DNA of 64,000 bases, taken from NCBI RefSeq assembly GCF_900128985.1, contig NZ_FQUC01000006.1, positions 124,001-188,000 on the forward strand, read 5' to 3'. Position 1 is the stretch's first letter; the number at the start of each line of letters is the position of its first letter. A program made the translations under genes and the position numbers. Below, in pieces: positions 1 to 10,163 of the stretch. The DNA comes from Indolivaga macrotermitis. GTDB taxonomy: Bacteria > Bacteroidota > Bacteroidia > Bacteroidales > Dysgonomonadaceae. The notes below the pieces were generated by a model that saw nothing but the letters and a program-made list of their open reading frames with translations, did not search any database and had not been told where the DNA came from.

Positions 1-2
1 AA

Positions 3-617
3 AAGCTAAACTCTAGAGGAAAAGTATTTATTGAATACATTCCGGCAGAAATGGGTTGGATGCCCTTGAATGCAGATGGATACATGTTAATCAATTGTCA
101 TTGGGTATCGGGGAGCTACAAAGGACATGGCTACGGACAAGAACTACTATCAGAATGCGAGAAAGAGGCTAAAGCTTTAAATAAAAAGGGTGTTGTAGTC
201 GTTACCAGTACCAAAAAGAAGCCATATATTTCTGATAAATCATTTTATGTGAAATATGGGTACGAAATAGCCGATACAGCTCCACCCTATTTTGAGCTGC
301 TTGTAAAGCGATTCAATATTAATGAAAAGCTCCCTTCTTTCAGAAATTCCACTAAACCAGTAAAGAGTAATAATAGAAAAGGCATAGATATCTTTTATAC
401 AGCTCAATGCCCATTTACAAGAGTTTATATAGAACTATTGAATACTATAATAATAGACTCAAATATACCAATACAAATTCACGAAATTAAAACAAGAGAA
501 GAAGCACAAAATCATATATGCCCTATAACAACTTATAGTGTTTTTATCAACGGACAATTTTTCACTCACGAAATATTAACACCTAAAAAACTAGAATCTA
601 TAATTACAAAGGTCTGA
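3..617 (+). CDS. GNAT acetyltransferase with C-terminal YoaP-like domain (5' partial)
   Basis: The reading frame is open to the left edge, so the true start lies outside the window; the first ATG (51) is internal. About 204 residues are visible. The first 90 match the distal half of a GNAT N-acetyltransferase: an acetyl-CoA-binding loop of the G-x-G-x-G type (YKGHGYGQELL) followed by the final strand and helix (FYVKYGYEIAD). After about residue 110 a second segment (KGIDIFYTAQCPFT onward) resembles the YoaP-like domain found behind some GNAT domains, with a thioredoxin-like 'CPF' cysteine. The acceptor substrate is unknown. The stop codon lies inside the stem of the downstream terminator. Family assignment is by motif recognition only. 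Confidence 0.8.
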   Translation, partial: KLNSRGKVFIEYIPAEMGWMPLNADGYMLINCHWVSGSYKGHGYGQELLSECEKEAKALNKKGVVVVTSTKKKPYISDKSFYVKYGYEIADTAPPYFELLVKRFNINEKLPSFRNSTKPVKSNNRKGIDIFYTAQCPFTRVYIELLNTIIIDSNIPIQIHEIKTREEAQNHICPITTYSVFINGQFFTHEILTPKKLESIITKV

Positions 618-640
618 GAGCACTATATTCTCAGACCTTT
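608..640 (+). terminator. Rho-independent terminator overlapping the stop codon
   Basis: Perfect 12-bp stem (608-619 with 629-640) and a 9-nt loop. The 5' arm reads AAAGGTCTGAGA and contains the last two codons and the TGA of the GNAT gene. The 3' arm ends in TTT followed by ATTAAT. The arm contains the same GGTCTGAGA sequence that recurs upstream of several start codons in this window. Confidence 0.8.
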
Positions 641-693
641 ATTAATATTTCAAGAAAATTTAAATTCTCACCCAGTTAACAGACACTAATAAA

Positions 694-2031
694 TTAAATA
701 ATACCTTGACTTATAGTAGCTTTTGCGACCTTCATAAATCCTGCTATATTTGCTCCTTTTACATAATTCACATATCCGGAAGCATCAGTACCATAAGTAA
801 CACATTGCTCATGGATGCTTTTCATGATATGATTGAGTTTTTGATCTACTTCTTCGGCCGACCACTGATAGTGCATCGAATTTTGGGTCATTTCTAAACC
901 CGAAGTTGCTACTCCACCGGCATTAACTGCCTTACCGGGAGCAAATAATATTTGATTATTTAAAAATAACTTGATAGCTTCTTCAGTACATCCCATGTTT
1001 GAGATTTCCGCTACACATAATACATTATTAGCTAAAAGAGTTTTTGCATCATCTTCATTCAATTCGTTTTGAGTAGCGCATGGTAATGCTATATCCACAA
1101 TCTGTTCCCAAGGACGCTTATTAGCATAGAACTTTGCATTAGGAAAAGCTTCAGCATAAGGAGCAACAATATCTTCGCCCGAATATCTTAATTCAAGCAT
1201 ATGATCAATTTTATTTCCCGAAATTCCTTCCGGATCATAGATATAGCCATCAGGTCCTGAGATAGTCACAACCTTTGCACCTAACTCGGTAGCTTTAAGA
1301 GCAGCTCCCCAGGCAACGTTACCAAATCCGGAAATCGCGACAGTCTTACCTTCTAAAGTATGCCCCTTTTTAGCTAGCATCTCTTTTACGAAATATAATC
1401 CTCCGAACCCTGTGGCTTCAGGCCTGATCAAAGAGCCTCCGAATTCGAGCCCTTTTCCTGTAAAAGCTCCTGTATTTTCACGGGCTAGCTTTTTATACAT
1501 TCCATACAGATAACCTATTTCTCGTGCACCTACACCAATATCTCCGGCAGGCACATCTGTATCGGGCCCGATATTTCGCCAAAGTTCGAGCATGAAAGCC
1601 TGGCAAAAACGCATTATCTCAGCGTCTGATTTTCCTTTACAGTTAAAGTCTGATCCTCCTTTTGCTCCTCCCATAGGAAGGGTTGTCAGAGCATTTTTAA
1701 ATGTCTGCTCAAATCCCAAAAACTTCATAATAGAAAGATTGACGGATGGGTGAAACCTTAATCCTCCTTTATATGGTCCAATCGCATTATTAAATTGAAC
1801 CCTAAAGCCCAGATTAACCTGAACTCCACCACGATCATCTACCCAAGGTACCTTAAAGGTAAATATACGGTCAGGTTCAACGATTCTTTCAATTATTTTA
1901 GCTTTTTCAAATTCAGGATGCTGGTTATAAACATCTTCTATCGAAATCAAAACCTCTCTAACAGCCTGTATATACTCCGGTTCTCCCGGATGTTTAGCTT
2001 CTAAGGTTGACAAAATGTTACTAATATCCAT
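694..2031 (-). CDS. gdhA: NADP-specific glutamate dehydrogenase
   Basis: Cytoplasmic enzyme catalysing reversible reductive amination of 2-oxoglutarate with NADPH and ammonium. The 445-residue length is typical of hexameric bacterial NADP-GDH. Visible landmarks are PMGGAKGGSDF (catalytic Lys about 124), DVPAGDIGVG (Asp about 163) and the Rossmann turn SGFGNVAWG (about 234-242). The start is the ATG at 2031, giving the usual N-terminus just ahead of the conserved helices. It is flanked by a plus-strand gene on each side, so it is probably monocistronic. No regulatory gene adjoins it. Confidence 0.97.
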   Translation of the reverse strand: MDISNILSTLEAKHPGEPEYIQAVREVLISIEDVYNQHPEFEKAKIIERIVEPDRIFTFKVPWVDDRGGVQVNLGFRVQFNNAIGPYKGGLRFHPSVNLSIMKFLGFEQTFKNALTTLPMGGAKGGSDFNCKGKSDAEIMRFCQAFMLELWRNIGPDTDVPAGDIGVGAREIGYLYGMYKKLARENTGAFTGKGLEFGGSLIRPEATGFGGLYFVKEMLAKKGHTLEGKTVAISGFGNVAWGAALKATELGAKVVTISGPDGYIYDPEGISGNKIDHMLELRYSGEDIVAPYAEAFPNAKFYANKRPWEQIVDIALPCATQNELNEDDAKTLLANNVLCVAEISNMGCTEEAIKLFLNNQILFAPGKAVNAGGVATSGLEMTQNSMHYQWSAEEVDQKLNHIMKSIHEQCVTYGTDASGYVNYVKGANIAGFMKVAKATISQGII

Positions 2032-2203
2032 AGCCTTTATGTTTTTTGATTTTACAATCTTAATCTTTACTCAAATTTACAAAGAATAAAAACAAAATAT
2101 CAGAATACTTTTCTTTTTTTTATATGTTGTAAAATTCAATATATAAAGTAGCATAATCTTCATATTATATTTATCTTAGCTCAGATAACAACCCTTTTCT
2201 AAA

Positions 2204-2815
2204 ATGATAGTATACGGCACCAATTGGTCTAATAAGAAAATAATACCTACGAGGGAAATATGCCCTATTTGTGGAGTAATGCATTCGGTATCTTTAATAT
2301 ATCAATATGAATATGCTCATATTTATGGAATCTCCCTCTTTCCGATTAAAAAAGACATCAGAGGATATTGTCAAGCTTGTGAAGAAGGTATCAATTACCA
2401 GTCAATCAAGACTAATACAACCCAACATAGCGTTCGCTATCCAATACTAAGCTTTGTAGGACTTATACTAATCGTATTAGCCATAACAGTGTTTGCATCT
2501 TACATATATATCGACAAAAAACAAACAAGAGAGCTTAGTATACAATGCATTAATACACCGGAAGTAGGAGATATCTACGAAGTCAAGTTCAGCGAAAAAG
2601 AATATGGCCTTATGCGAATTTCTGATATAAAAGGAGACTCTATATTAATGCAACTAGGAGAATATGTTACAGACCGAATAACAGGATTAAAAGAGTTAAA
2701 GAATGGCGAATATAAAGACCGTTTTTATGACGAAACTTTCAGCTATACTAAAGATGAATTATTTAGCAATCTCGAACAAGAAGTCATAATCAGAGTAAAT
2801 AGAAAAACTCAATAA
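2204..2815 (+). CDS. Zinc-ribbon, single-pass membrane protein of unknown function
   Basis: 203 residues. The N-terminal part holds two cysteine pairs, CPIC (about 20-23) and CQAC (about 56-59), arranged as a zinc ribbon. A hydrophobic helix at about 80-102 is followed by a soluble domain of about 100 residues. With no signal peptide, the ribbon is probably cytoplasmic and the C-terminal domain periplasmic. Divergent from gdhA and followed by a tiny membrane-protein gene. I do not recognise the soluble domain and give no function. Confidence 0.75.
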   Translation: MIVYGTNWSNKKIIPTREICPICGVMHSVSLIYQYEYAHIYGISLFPIKKDIRGYCQACEEGINYQSIKTNTTQHSVRYPILSFVGLILIVLAITVFASYIYIDKKQTRELSIQCINTPEVGDIYEVKFSEKEYGLMRISDIKGDSILMQLGEYVTDRITGLKELKNGEYKDRFYDETFSYTKDELFSNLEQEVIIRVNRKTQ

Positions 2816-2938
2816 GTATCTATTTCGAATATTCCGGAATACCACTTTCTAACGATTCTTAACACAACCAAAGCCTGTATTTTTTTGTTTTGTATAATAA
2901 ACTAAGATTTTCACACATTTCATAAATACGTTATAATT

Positions 2939-3085
2939 ATGGAAAAGAATGATATAACAGAAACAAAACAGGCTTTAAAAGAACTGAAACGCAAAAATAG
3001 AAGGCAAAGGCTGTTTCTTATGCTAACAGCATTTCAGATAGGGTCAATTGTTATTTCCTATTATTTAGGAAGATCACATAAATAG
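2939..3085 (+). CDS. Small membrane protein, 48 residues
   Basis: ATG at 2939, stop TAG at 3083. The product starts with a charged segment rich in Lys, Arg and Glu, followed by one hydrophobic stretch (about 27-44, beginning FLMLTAFQIG) and a basic tail. This charged-then-hydrophobic layout suggests a real single-pass protein more than a chance frame. It sits between the zinc-ribbon gene and the acyltransferase on the same strand. No homologue is recognised; it could still be non-coding. Confidence 0.45.
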   Translation: MEKNDITETKQALKELKRKNRRQRLFLMLTAFQIGSIVISYYLGRSHK

Positions 3086-3170
3086 AAAAACGAGCTGACT
3101 CCCATGTCCGATCTTAATATTTTGAACCAATTTTCATATCTTTGACTCCAAATAAAGATTAAAGCTTTTA

Positions 3171-4208
3171 ATGACTCAGAAACGGGATATGCTTATTTGG
3201 CCTAATTGGTTGCGTGCAATAGCTATGATGGCAGTCATTATGATACATGTATCAGGTGAAGTTGTCATTTTAAATACTTCTACCATTAGCTGGCATTCGG
3301 CAAATTTATGGAATAGCTTCAGTCGATTTTCAGTACCAATATTCTTTATGCTCTCTGGGTCATTTTTACTTTCCAGCAATAAGAATACCGAAATAAAGCC
3401 TTTCCTAAGAAGAAGATTAAGTAGAATTATATATCCACTCTTCTTTTGGGGATTTCTTTATTATATATATAATATATATACCAGTTATAATGCTGGGACA
3501 TTAGTAGATTTGTCTGCATTTCTAAATCTGACAATTGCAAATATCTTAAATGGCTCGTCATTTCAGTTCTGGTTTATTTATGTATTAATAGGTATATATC
3601 TCATAATTCCACTCCTTAATACATGGTTACAATCTGCTACAGAACAAAGTATCCTTTATTTCTTAATATTATGTGGTATTGCGTCTTGTCTTATGGTTAT
3701 AAACTTAGGAAACATCAATTCTATATTTATTCCTTTCACCGGTTTTACAGTTTTTGTCGTATTAGGCTATTACTTATTCAATAAGAGCTTTAAGAACCCC
3801 AAACAAATAGGCTATTATTCAATTGTTACATTTGTCTTATCCTGTATTGGCATTGCACTTTGGACTGCTTTTTTAAATAAAAATGGTGGTGTGTTTATAG
3901 ACAATGCCTATAATTATTCAGGCCCTCTTGTTTTCGTTTCAAGTATTGCAATATTTCTATTCGCAAAATACAGTAAGCTATGTTCTAAGCAGAACAAAAT
4001 CATAGACTTATTATCCCGTTATTCATATGGAATTTATCTCAATCATGTTCTGATACTTATCGCATTTAAACACATAGGTATTACATACAATTTTATACAT
4101 CCGGTATTTAGTATACCTCTATTGACTATAATATGTCTGGCTTTATCAATCGGACTACTATATATACTTAATAAAATACCTGTACTGAACAAACTGACCG
4201 GAGTATAA
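3171..4208 (+). CDS. Membrane acyltransferase, OafA/WecH type (acyltransferase family 3)
   Basis: 345-residue polytopic inner-membrane protein with about ten hydrophobic segments. The N-terminus fits the acyltransferase-3 pattern: WLRAIAMMAVIMIHVSG places the conserved His (26) in the first membrane helix, followed by FSRFSVPIFFMLSGS and a basic loop (RRRLSRIIYPLFFWG). Such enzymes transfer acetyl or other acyl groups to surface polysaccharides or lipids. The acceptor cannot be read from the sequence, and no glycosyltransferases lie nearby. A TAnnTTTG-like box (TATCTTTG, 3137-3144) lies 26 bases before the start, but without a well-spaced upstream TTTG. Confidence 0.88.
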   Translation: MTQKRDMLIWPNWLRAIAMMAVIMIHVSGEVVILNTSTISWHSANLWNSFSRFSVPIFFMLSGSFLLSSNKNTEIKPFLRRRLSRIIYPLFFWGFLYYIYNIYTSYNAGTLVDLSAFLNLTIANILNGSSFQFWFIYVLIGIYLIIPLLNTWLQSATEQSILYFLILCGIASCLMVINLGNINSIFIPFTGFTVFVVLGYYLFNKSFKNPKQIGYYSIVTFVLSCIGIALWTAFLNKNGGVFIDNAYNYSGPLVFVSSIAIFLFAKYSKLCSKQNKIIDLLSRYSYGIYLNHVLILIAFKHIGITYNFIHPVFSIPLLTIICLALSIGLLYILNKIPVLNKLTGV

Positions 4209-4213
4209 ATAAA

Positions 4214-4258
4214 GGAGAACATTTTATGTAGTTCTATTCGAACCATAAAATATTCTCC
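4214..4258. terminator. Bidirectional terminator hairpin between convergent genes
   Basis: 15-bp arms (4214-4228 and 4244-4258) with a single mismatch and a 15-nt loop, between the stops of the acyltransferase (+) and clpB (-). The outer T-run is weak on both sides. Confidence 0.6.
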
Positions 4259-4284
4259 TCACATATCCTTAATATCTCCTTGGT

Positions 4285-6873
4285 TTAATTCCGGAATTCT
4301 AATATATTATCTTTTGCATCAATAACTATAGGTTCTGAATGATTTACTATACCTGCTAATAATCTCTTGGACAGAACATCTAAAACCTGACGTTGAATCA
4401 CCCGCTTGACCGGACGTGCTCCAAATTCAGGATCAAATCCCAGATCTGCAATCAAATCCACAGCTGCATCCGTAAACTCAAGACGGACTCCGTTATTCTT
4501 CAGCATTTTTGCTAAACTATCTAATTGGATACGCACAACTTGAGCTATTTCGGAACGTTTCAACGGTTCGAACATGATAATCTCATCTATACGGTTCAGA
4601 AACTCCGGCCTGATAGTCGATTTCAGCATATTCAGCACATCATTCTTAGTCTTTTCAACAACCATATCGTGATTCTCCTTATTGATTGTCGAGAAGTTCT
4701 CACGAATCAGAGACGATCCCATATTAGATGTCATGATAATAATTGTATTCTTAAAGTTGACTACACGTCCTTTATTATCTGTTAAACGACCATCGTCTAA
4801 TACTTGCAACAAGATGTTGAATACGTCAGGATGAGCCTTCTCTATTTCATCAAAAAGTACAACCGAATAAGGTTTACGCCGGATAGCTTCCGTCAATTGT
4901 CCGCCTTCATCATACCCTACATATCCGGGAGGAGCTCCGATTAAGCGGGTTGCACTAAACTTTTCCTGATACTCACTCATATCAATACGGGTCATCATAT
5001 TCTCATCGTCAAATAAGAACTCAGCTAATGCTTTAGCCAACTCAGTCTTACCAACCCCGGTAGTACCCAGAAATATAAAAGAACCTATTGGGCGTTTAGG
5101 GTCTTGCAAACCGGCTCTGCTTCGCCGTATAGCATTCGAGATAGCTTCTATGGCTTCGTCCTGTCCCACCACTCTCCTATGCAGTTCGGACTCAAGATTC
5201 AGCAATTTATCCTTTTCGCTCTGTAGCATTTTATTCACAGGGATACCTGTCCATCTCGAAACAACATCCGCTATATCCACAGCATCTACTTCTTCTTTCA
5301 CCATAGCATTGCCACTTTGCATACTATGTAATTGATCCTGAAGTTTTTCTATATCAGATTCCAACTCTTTGATCTTTCCATAGCGAAGCTCTGCTACTTT
5401 GCCATAATCGCCTTCCCTCTCCGCCTTATCTGCCTGAAATTTGGCATCTTCAATATCAACCTTGTTTTGTTGAATTTTATTGATCACCTCTTTTTCGGCC
5501 TGCCATTTAGCTTTCAGGTCTTTCTCTTCCTCTTTCAGGTCACTTATTTCTTTGGATAACAAAGCCTCCTTATCCTTGTCGTTTTCACGCTTAATAGCTT
5601 CCCTTTCAATTTCTAACTGTTTTATACGGCGGCTTTTTTCGTCTAATTCTTCAGGAACCGAGTCAACCTCCATCCTCAGTTTTGCTGCAGCTTCGTCCAT
5701 CAGGTCGATGGCTTTATCCGGTAGAAAACGGTCTGTAATATATCTGCTCGATAACTGAACTGCCGCAATAATGGCTTCGTCCATAATACGGACTTTATGA
5801 TGATTTTCATATTTTTCTTTCAATCCTCTCAATATGGAAATAGTATCCATTTCCGAAGGTTCATCAACCATAACTACTTGAAAACGACGTTCGAGAGCCT
5901 TATCTTTTTCAAAGTATTTCTGGTATTCATCTAATGTAGTAGCTCCTATCGAACGGAGTTCTCCACGGGCCAATGCAGGTTTTAGTATATTAGCAGCATC
6001 CATAGCTCCTTCACCTTTTCCGGCGCCTACCAGTGTGTGTATCTCATCTATAAAAAGAATAATCTCTCCTTCCGATTTAGTGACCTCATTCACTACTGAT
6101 TTCAAGCGCTCTTCAAACTCTCCTTTATATTTTGCACCTGCAACCAGTGCACCCATATCGAGAGAGTAAATCTGCTTGCTTTGGAGATTCTCAGGCACAT
6201 CACCTCTTACTATGCGGTGTGCAAGACCTTCTGCAATAGCAGTTTTACCGGTTCCCGGTTCTCCTATCAATATAGGGTTATTTTTAGTACGGCGGCTCAA
6301 AATCTGCAATACCCGCCTGATTTCTTCATCACGCCCGATTACCGGATCCAGTTTACCATCCTTTGCCCTTTGTGTAAGGTTTATAGCGTATTTCTCTAAC
6401 GATTGGTATGTATCTTCAGCCGATTGGCTATCAACCTTCGCTCCTTTACGCAACTCTGCAATAGCAGACTTCAATTCGTTTTCCGATACACCTACATCCT
6501 TCATTATCTGAGCAGCACTGTTGCGGGTAGTCAAAATACCGAGCAGAATATGCTCAAGCGAAACATATTGGTCTCCCATCTGTTTAGCTATTTCCGAAGC
6601 TTTGTCTAAAACAGTGTTGCTTTCGCGACTTAAATAAGGCTCTCCACCCGAAACCCGGGGAAAAGATTCTATCTCATTATTCAATATTCCTATTAGGTGA
6701 GACAGATTCACTCCCAACTTTTGAAAAAGAAAATTCACAACATTCTCTCCAGTCATTATCACACCTAACAGTAGATGTGAAGTTTCGATCGATTGCTGTC
6801 CTTTTTCTTTAACTATCTCAACAGCCTTTTGTACAGCCTCCTGAGATTTAATAGTAAAGTTATTGAAATTCAT
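4285..6873 (-). CDS. clpB: ATP-dependent disaggregase ClpB
   Basis: 862-residue Hsp100 chaperone that works with DnaK to resolubilise aggregates. Order of domains: Clp N-domain (about 1-145, two repeats starting [10 protein letters not shown] and [10 protein letters not shown]), first AAA+ module with Walker A GEPGTGKT (204-211), a long coiled-coil M-domain (about 410-530, highly charged), and a second AAA+ module with Walker A GTTGVGKT and the ClpB sensor region. No ClpP-binding loop (IGF/IGL) is apparent in the second module, which favours ClpB over ClpA/C. The start ATG at 6873 gives the standard N-terminus. The upstream 450 bases contain repeated TGACA/TGTCA half-sites. Confidence 0.97.
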   Translation of the reverse strand: MNFNNFTIKSQEAVQKAVEIVKEKGQQSIETSHLLLGVIMTGENVVNFLFQKLGVNLSHLIGILNNEIESFPRVSGGEPYLSRESNTVLDKASEIAKQMGDQYVSLEHILLGILTTRNSAAQIMKDVGVSENELKSAIAELRKGAKVDSQSAEDTYQSLEKYAINLTQRAKDGKLDPVIGRDEEIRRVLQILSRRTKNNPILIGEPGTGKTAIAEGLAHRIVRGDVPENLQSKQIYSLDMGALVAGAKYKGEFEERLKSVVNEVTKSEGEIILFIDEIHTLVGAGKGEGAMDAANILKPALARGELRSIGATTLDEYQKYFEKDKALERRFQVVMVDEPSEMDTISILRGLKEKYENHHKVRIMDEAIIAAVQLSSRYITDRFLPDKAIDLMDEAAAKLRMEVDSVPEELDEKSRRIKQLEIEREAIKRENDKDKEALLSKEISDLKEEEKDLKAKWQAEKEVINKIQQNKVDIEDAKFQADKAEREGDYGKVAELRYGKIKELESDIEKLQDQLHSMQSGNAMVKEEVDAVDIADVVSRWTGIPVNKMLQSEKDKLLNLESELHRRVVGQDEAIEAISNAIRRSRAGLQDPKRPIGSFIFLGTTGVGKTELAKALAEFLFDDENMMTRIDMSEYQEKFSATRLIGAPPGYVGYDEGGQLTEAIRRKPYSVVLFDEIEKAHPDVFNILLQVLDDGRLTDNKGRVVNFKNTIIIMTSNMGSSLIRENFSTINKENHDMVVEKTKNDVLNMLKSTIRPEFLNRIDEIIMFEPLKRSEIAQVVRIQLDSLAKMLKNNGVRLEFTDAAVDLIADLGFDPEFGARPVKRVIQRQVLDVLSKRLLAGIVNHSEPIVIDAKDNILEFRN

Positions 6874-7321
6874 ATATTTAGTTTTAATTATTTCTGATTT
6901 ACGTTTTCAGGTATATTTGCTCAAATAACTTGCCAGAGTCTTTTATATGACAAAATGTCAGATCAGAATCCTTTACATTCTTATGTTCAAATAGGTAAAA
7001 TAAGGTGACATTAACTAAACAAACTTATACAGAAAAAGCACCGTATTTGTCACCTTTTTGTTTACTTTGTCACCCTGATATCTTATTAATAATGAAATAA
7101 TAAAGTCTAATAAGGTGACAAAAGTGACACTTTTTACATCAAAAAATAATTGTACTATCTACTTATAAAATCAACTGATTTATATATAGATAAAAGGAAT
7201 TGCTTTACTTCAACAGATTCCCTCTGTATGAAATAAACAACAAATAACCTTTGCCAATAGTTGCTTCGGTCGATACAAAATGAAAGTATTATGTTATAAA
7301 GTCCGGTTAAACAGTTGTCAT
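6874..7321. other. Non-coding stretch with clustered GTGACA/TGTCAC half-sites upstream of clpB
   Basis: No coding frame is supported. The stretch holds AAGGTGACA at 7002-7010 and 7112-7120, its reverse complement TGTCACCTT at 7048-7056, TGTCACC at 7068-7074, GTGACA at 7124-7129, and a TGACA-AAA-TGTCA palindrome at 6948-6960. A further TGTCA-N5-TGACA palindrome spans the next gene's stop (7316-7330). The spacing suggests operators or a structured leader; no known heat-shock element is recognised. Confidence 0.4.
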
Positions 7322-7939
7322 TCAATGACAAAACGAAATCAAGCTCAGATTCCGTTCACTACAAAAGTCAATATTAGACTTAACGCCTTTAATTGCCTCA
7401 TAAATAATCGCCTTTTCGTCATCGTCTCTATCTTCATGATCCAGTAATACTTTTATATCCAGATCATTTATTAATATCCTGTTCATCATACGGCAAACAG
7501 ATTTCATCTTTGTCGGGGGAATTATCCCCACCATCGGAATACCGTCATTCTGGGGCAAGTTAAAGTAAGGATACTTATCTAATAATAATTGAACAGTAGT
7601 GAGGTCAATACCAAAATCGTTCTTTACAAAATCATCGATCAAATCTGTTTCTCTTCCGAGAATAATATCCCGAAAGAACGGCAAAGACTCCGAATAGTAG
7701 GCACACAATGCTATTAATGCATACCAATATGTACTCTCAGAACGCTTCCGGTAGGGCTCTCCGTAAATAATATGATAGAGTGCCTTCTCCAACGATAAAT
7801 TAAGATCGGTATTTTGTTCCGAATAATTTTTGAAAACTTCTTCTTTTTGTATATTTTCGAACAATAAATCATCTTTAGAGCCAATGGCTTTTGCTATTTG
7901 TCCGATATCTACAGCATAAGAAAAAATGTAGTAATCCAT
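7322..7939 (-). CDS. DUF7691-like protein of unknown function
   Basis: 205 residues from the chosen ATG at 7939 (MDYYIFSYAVDI). An upstream in-frame ATG at 7963 adds eight residues but gives a less family-like N-terminus. The protein is soluble, with no signal peptide or membrane segment. A start of the form 'Y-x-x-x-YAVDI-x-x-I', a helical middle (YWYALIALCAYY) and a C-terminal acidic stretch recall the DUF7691 family of bacterial hypothetical proteins. No catalytic motif is visible and the function is unknown. Divergent from thyA. Confidence 0.7.
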   Translation of the reverse strand: MDYYIFSYAVDIGQIAKAIGSKDDLLFENIQKEEVFKNYSEQNTDLNLSLEKALYHIIYGEPYRKRSESTYWYALIALCAYYSESLPFFRDIILGRETDLIDDFVKNDFGIDLTTVQLLLDKYPYFNLPQNDGIPMVGIIPPTKMKSVCRMMNRILINDLDIKVLLDHEDRDDDEKAIIYEAIKGVKSNIDFCSERNLSLISFCH

Positions 7940-8098
7940 AATATATTTTTTAGATTTTAGCAACTGAAGATTCTGTAAGATGTGTGTATTCTGTATTTCT
8001 ATAAATACAGGTTGGTTGATTCTGCAATTTATAAAAATAAATGATTGCCGGACATTAAAATTACCCTATTTTGGAACATATTTATAAAGCATGTTTTC

Positions 8099-8893
8099 AT
8101 GAAACAATATATTGATTTAGTAAAAAGAGTACTTGCTGAAGGCACTCATAAAGAAGACCGTACAGGTACAGGTACAATCAGCGTATTCGGACATCAAAGT
8201 CGTTACGACCTATCGGAAGGATTTCCTCTTGTCACCACAAAAAAGCTGCATCTGAAGTCTATTATATACGAACTGTTGTGGTTCCTGAAAGGTGATACCA
8301 ACGTCAAATATTTACAAGACAACGGAGTCCGTATCTGGAACGAATGGGCTGACGAAAATGGCGATTTAGGTCATATTTACGGTTACCAGTGGCGCTCATG
8401 GCCCGATTATAATGGCGGCCATATAGACCAGATAAGCGAGGTAATCAATACAATCAAAAATAATCCTGATTCGCGCCGGATTATTGTCAGTGCATGGAAT
8501 GTTGCGGATATACCGACAATGAAACTTCCTCCCTGTCATGCTTTTTTTCAGTTTTACGTTGCTGACGGAAAATTGAGCCTGCAACTTTATCAACGCAGTG
8601 CCGATATTTTCTTAGGAGTACCGTTCAACATTGCATCGTATGCCTTACTTTTGAAAATGATGGCTCAGGTAACAGGGCTCGGAGCAGGAGATTTTGTCCA
8701 TACATTGGGCGATGCGCATATCTACACCAACCACATAGAGCAGCTAAATATGCAAATAGAAAGAGAGCTGCGTCCTCTTCCACAAATGGTAATCAATCCG
8801 GATGTAAAGAGTATTTTTGATTTCGAATACGAAGATTTCAAACTCGAAGGCTATGATCCTCATCCACACATCAAAGGTGAAGTAGCTGTCTAG
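8099..8893 (+). CDS. thyA: Thymidylate synthase
   Basis: Methylates dUMP to dTMP using 5,10-methylene-tetrahydrofolate as carbon and hydride donor. The ATG at 8099 gives 264 residues, exactly the E. coli-type length, and puts the nucleophile at Cys146 ([12 protein letters not shown]). A TTG further upstream in frame is not needed. Other landmarks are [10 protein letters not shown] (phosphate-binding Arg21), [17 protein letters not shown] and [12 protein letters not shown]. It ends in a strong terminator, so it is not co-transcribed with the following oxidoreductase. A dihydrofolate reductase gene, a frequent neighbour of thyA, is not adjacent here. Confidence 0.98.
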   Translation: MKQYIDLVKRVLAEGTHKEDRTGTGTISVFGHQSRYDLSEGFPLVTTKKLHLKSIIYELLWFLKGDTNVKYLQDNGVRIWNEWADENGDLGHIYGYQWRSWPDYNGGHIDQISEVINTIKNNPDSRRIIVSAWNVADIPTMKLPPCHAFFQFYVADGKLSLQLYQRSADIFLGVPFNIASYALLLKMMAQVTGLGAGDFVHTLGDAHIYTNHIEQLNMQIERELRPLPQMVINPDVKSIFDFEYEDFKLEGYDPHPHIKGEVAV

Positions 8894-8913
8894 AATAAAA
8901 ATATATAAATTGT

Positions 8914-8944
8914 AGCAGGATATATACCTATATCCTGCTTTTTA
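8914..8944 (+). terminator. Rho-independent terminator of thyA
   Basis: Perfect 11-bp stem AGCAGGATATA (8914-8924) with TATATCCTGCT (8929-8939), a 4-nt loop and a run of six T (8939-8944). Confidence 0.9.
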
Positions 8945-8993
8945 TATTCAATAAATAATTAATCACTTACTTTAAATACAAAAACATACTACT

Positions 8994-10058
8994 ATGTCCA
9001 AATTATTATCCCCTATCCAGATCAATAATATTTCACTAAAAAACCGGGTTGTTATGGCTCCGATGTGCCAGTATTCTGCAACAGACGGCTTTGCCAACGA
9101 GTGGCATTATGTACATTATACCACTCGTGCCATCGGAGGCTGTGCAGCTATCATTCAGGAAGCAACGGCGGTAAGACCCGATGGACGTATAACTTATGCC
9201 GATTTAGGAATCTGGAAAGATGAACATATCGACGAATTAAAAAAGATTGTAACATCCGTTATCAAATATGGAGCTGTTCCCGGAATTCAACTAGCACATG
9301 CCGGACGAAAAGCCAGTTGCGAGTTACCCTGGAAAGGTGGAAAACAACTTCATTCGGGGGATAATAGCTGGTTACCGGTTGCCCCTTCTGCCCTAGCCTT
9401 TGATGAAGGAGAGGTAATACCTCATGCCCTCGATATAGATGAAATACAAACTGTTCTCGAAGATTTCAAAAAAGCTGCCGAAAGAGCGGTCAAAGCGGGA
9501 TACCAAATAATAGAAATACATGCTGCTCACGGTTATCTTATACATCAGTTCTTATCTCCGGTTTCCAATCACAGAACAGATGAATACGGAGGAAGTTTTG
9601 AAAACCGGATACGGTTCCTACTCGAAGTTGTAGATAGTATCCTACCTACACTAAGTAGTAACCACTCTCTCTGGGTACGTATCTCGGCTACCGACTGGGT
9701 CGATAACGGATGGAATCTGGAAGAGTCCGTTAAACTGAGTGCAATCCTCAAATCTAAAGGTGTAGATGTTATGGACATCTCTACAGGAGGAAATGTACCG
9801 CATGTGCGTATGCCTATCGGGCCTAATTATCAAGTACCTTTCGCTGCCGAAATTAAAGAGAAAGCACAGACCATAACCGGAGCCGTAGGACTTATAACGC
9901 AGGCAAAGCAAGCAGAAGAACTATTGACAGAAAACAAATGCGACCTGATATTCTTGGGACGCGAGCTACTGCGTAATCCGTATTTTGCATTGGCCGCCTC
10001 CAAAGAACTCGACAATACAGGACAATATCCATTGCAATACGAACGAAGCTATAAATAA
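8994..10058 (+). CDS. namA: NADPH dehydrogenase NamA/YqjM-type old yellow enzyme
   Basis: 354-residue FMN-dependent ene-reductase of the OYE family, expected to reduce activated alkenes such as enals, enones and nitro compounds in the cytoplasm. YqjM-class marks are MAPMCQYSA near the N-terminus, with the class-specific Cys25 and Tyr27, the substrate-binding histidine pair in EIHAAHGYLIHQF (His176/His179), the FENRIRFLLEV segment and the C-terminal FMN phosphate loop (LIFLGRELLRNPYF). It is an isolated gene after the thyA terminator. The physiological substrate is unknown. Confidence 0.93.
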   Translation: MSKLLSPIQINNISLKNRVVMAPMCQYSATDGFANEWHYVHYTTRAIGGCAAIIQEATAVRPDGRITYADLGIWKDEHIDELKKIVTSVIKYGAVPGIQLAHAGRKASCELPWKGGKQLHSGDNSWLPVAPSALAFDEGEVIPHALDIDEIQTVLEDFKKAAERAVKAGYQIIEIHAAHGYLIHQFLSPVSNHRTDEYGGSFENRIRFLLEVVDSILPTLSSNHSLWVRISATDWVDNGWNLEESVKLSAILKSKGVDVMDISTGGNVPHVRMPIGPNYQVPFAAEIKEKAQTITGAVGLITQAKQAEELLTENKCDLIFLGRELLRNPYFALAASKELDNTGQYPLQYERSYK

Positions 10059-10163
10059 AAAGGCTCGAAACTGTGATTTTTACAACAATTGGATAATCTC
10101 ACTTGTTTCATGAATAAATAGCGACATATCCAATTTATGCCGCTATTTTTCAGATTAAAATTT

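Noticed and set aside
5480-6609. Several plus-strand frames of 60-110 codons
   Set aside because: All antisense to clpB, a highly conserved gene.
8045-8098. TTG-initiated N-terminal extension of thyA
   Set aside because: The ATG at 8099 gives the canonical 264-residue enzyme with Cys146; the extension has no counterpart in the family.
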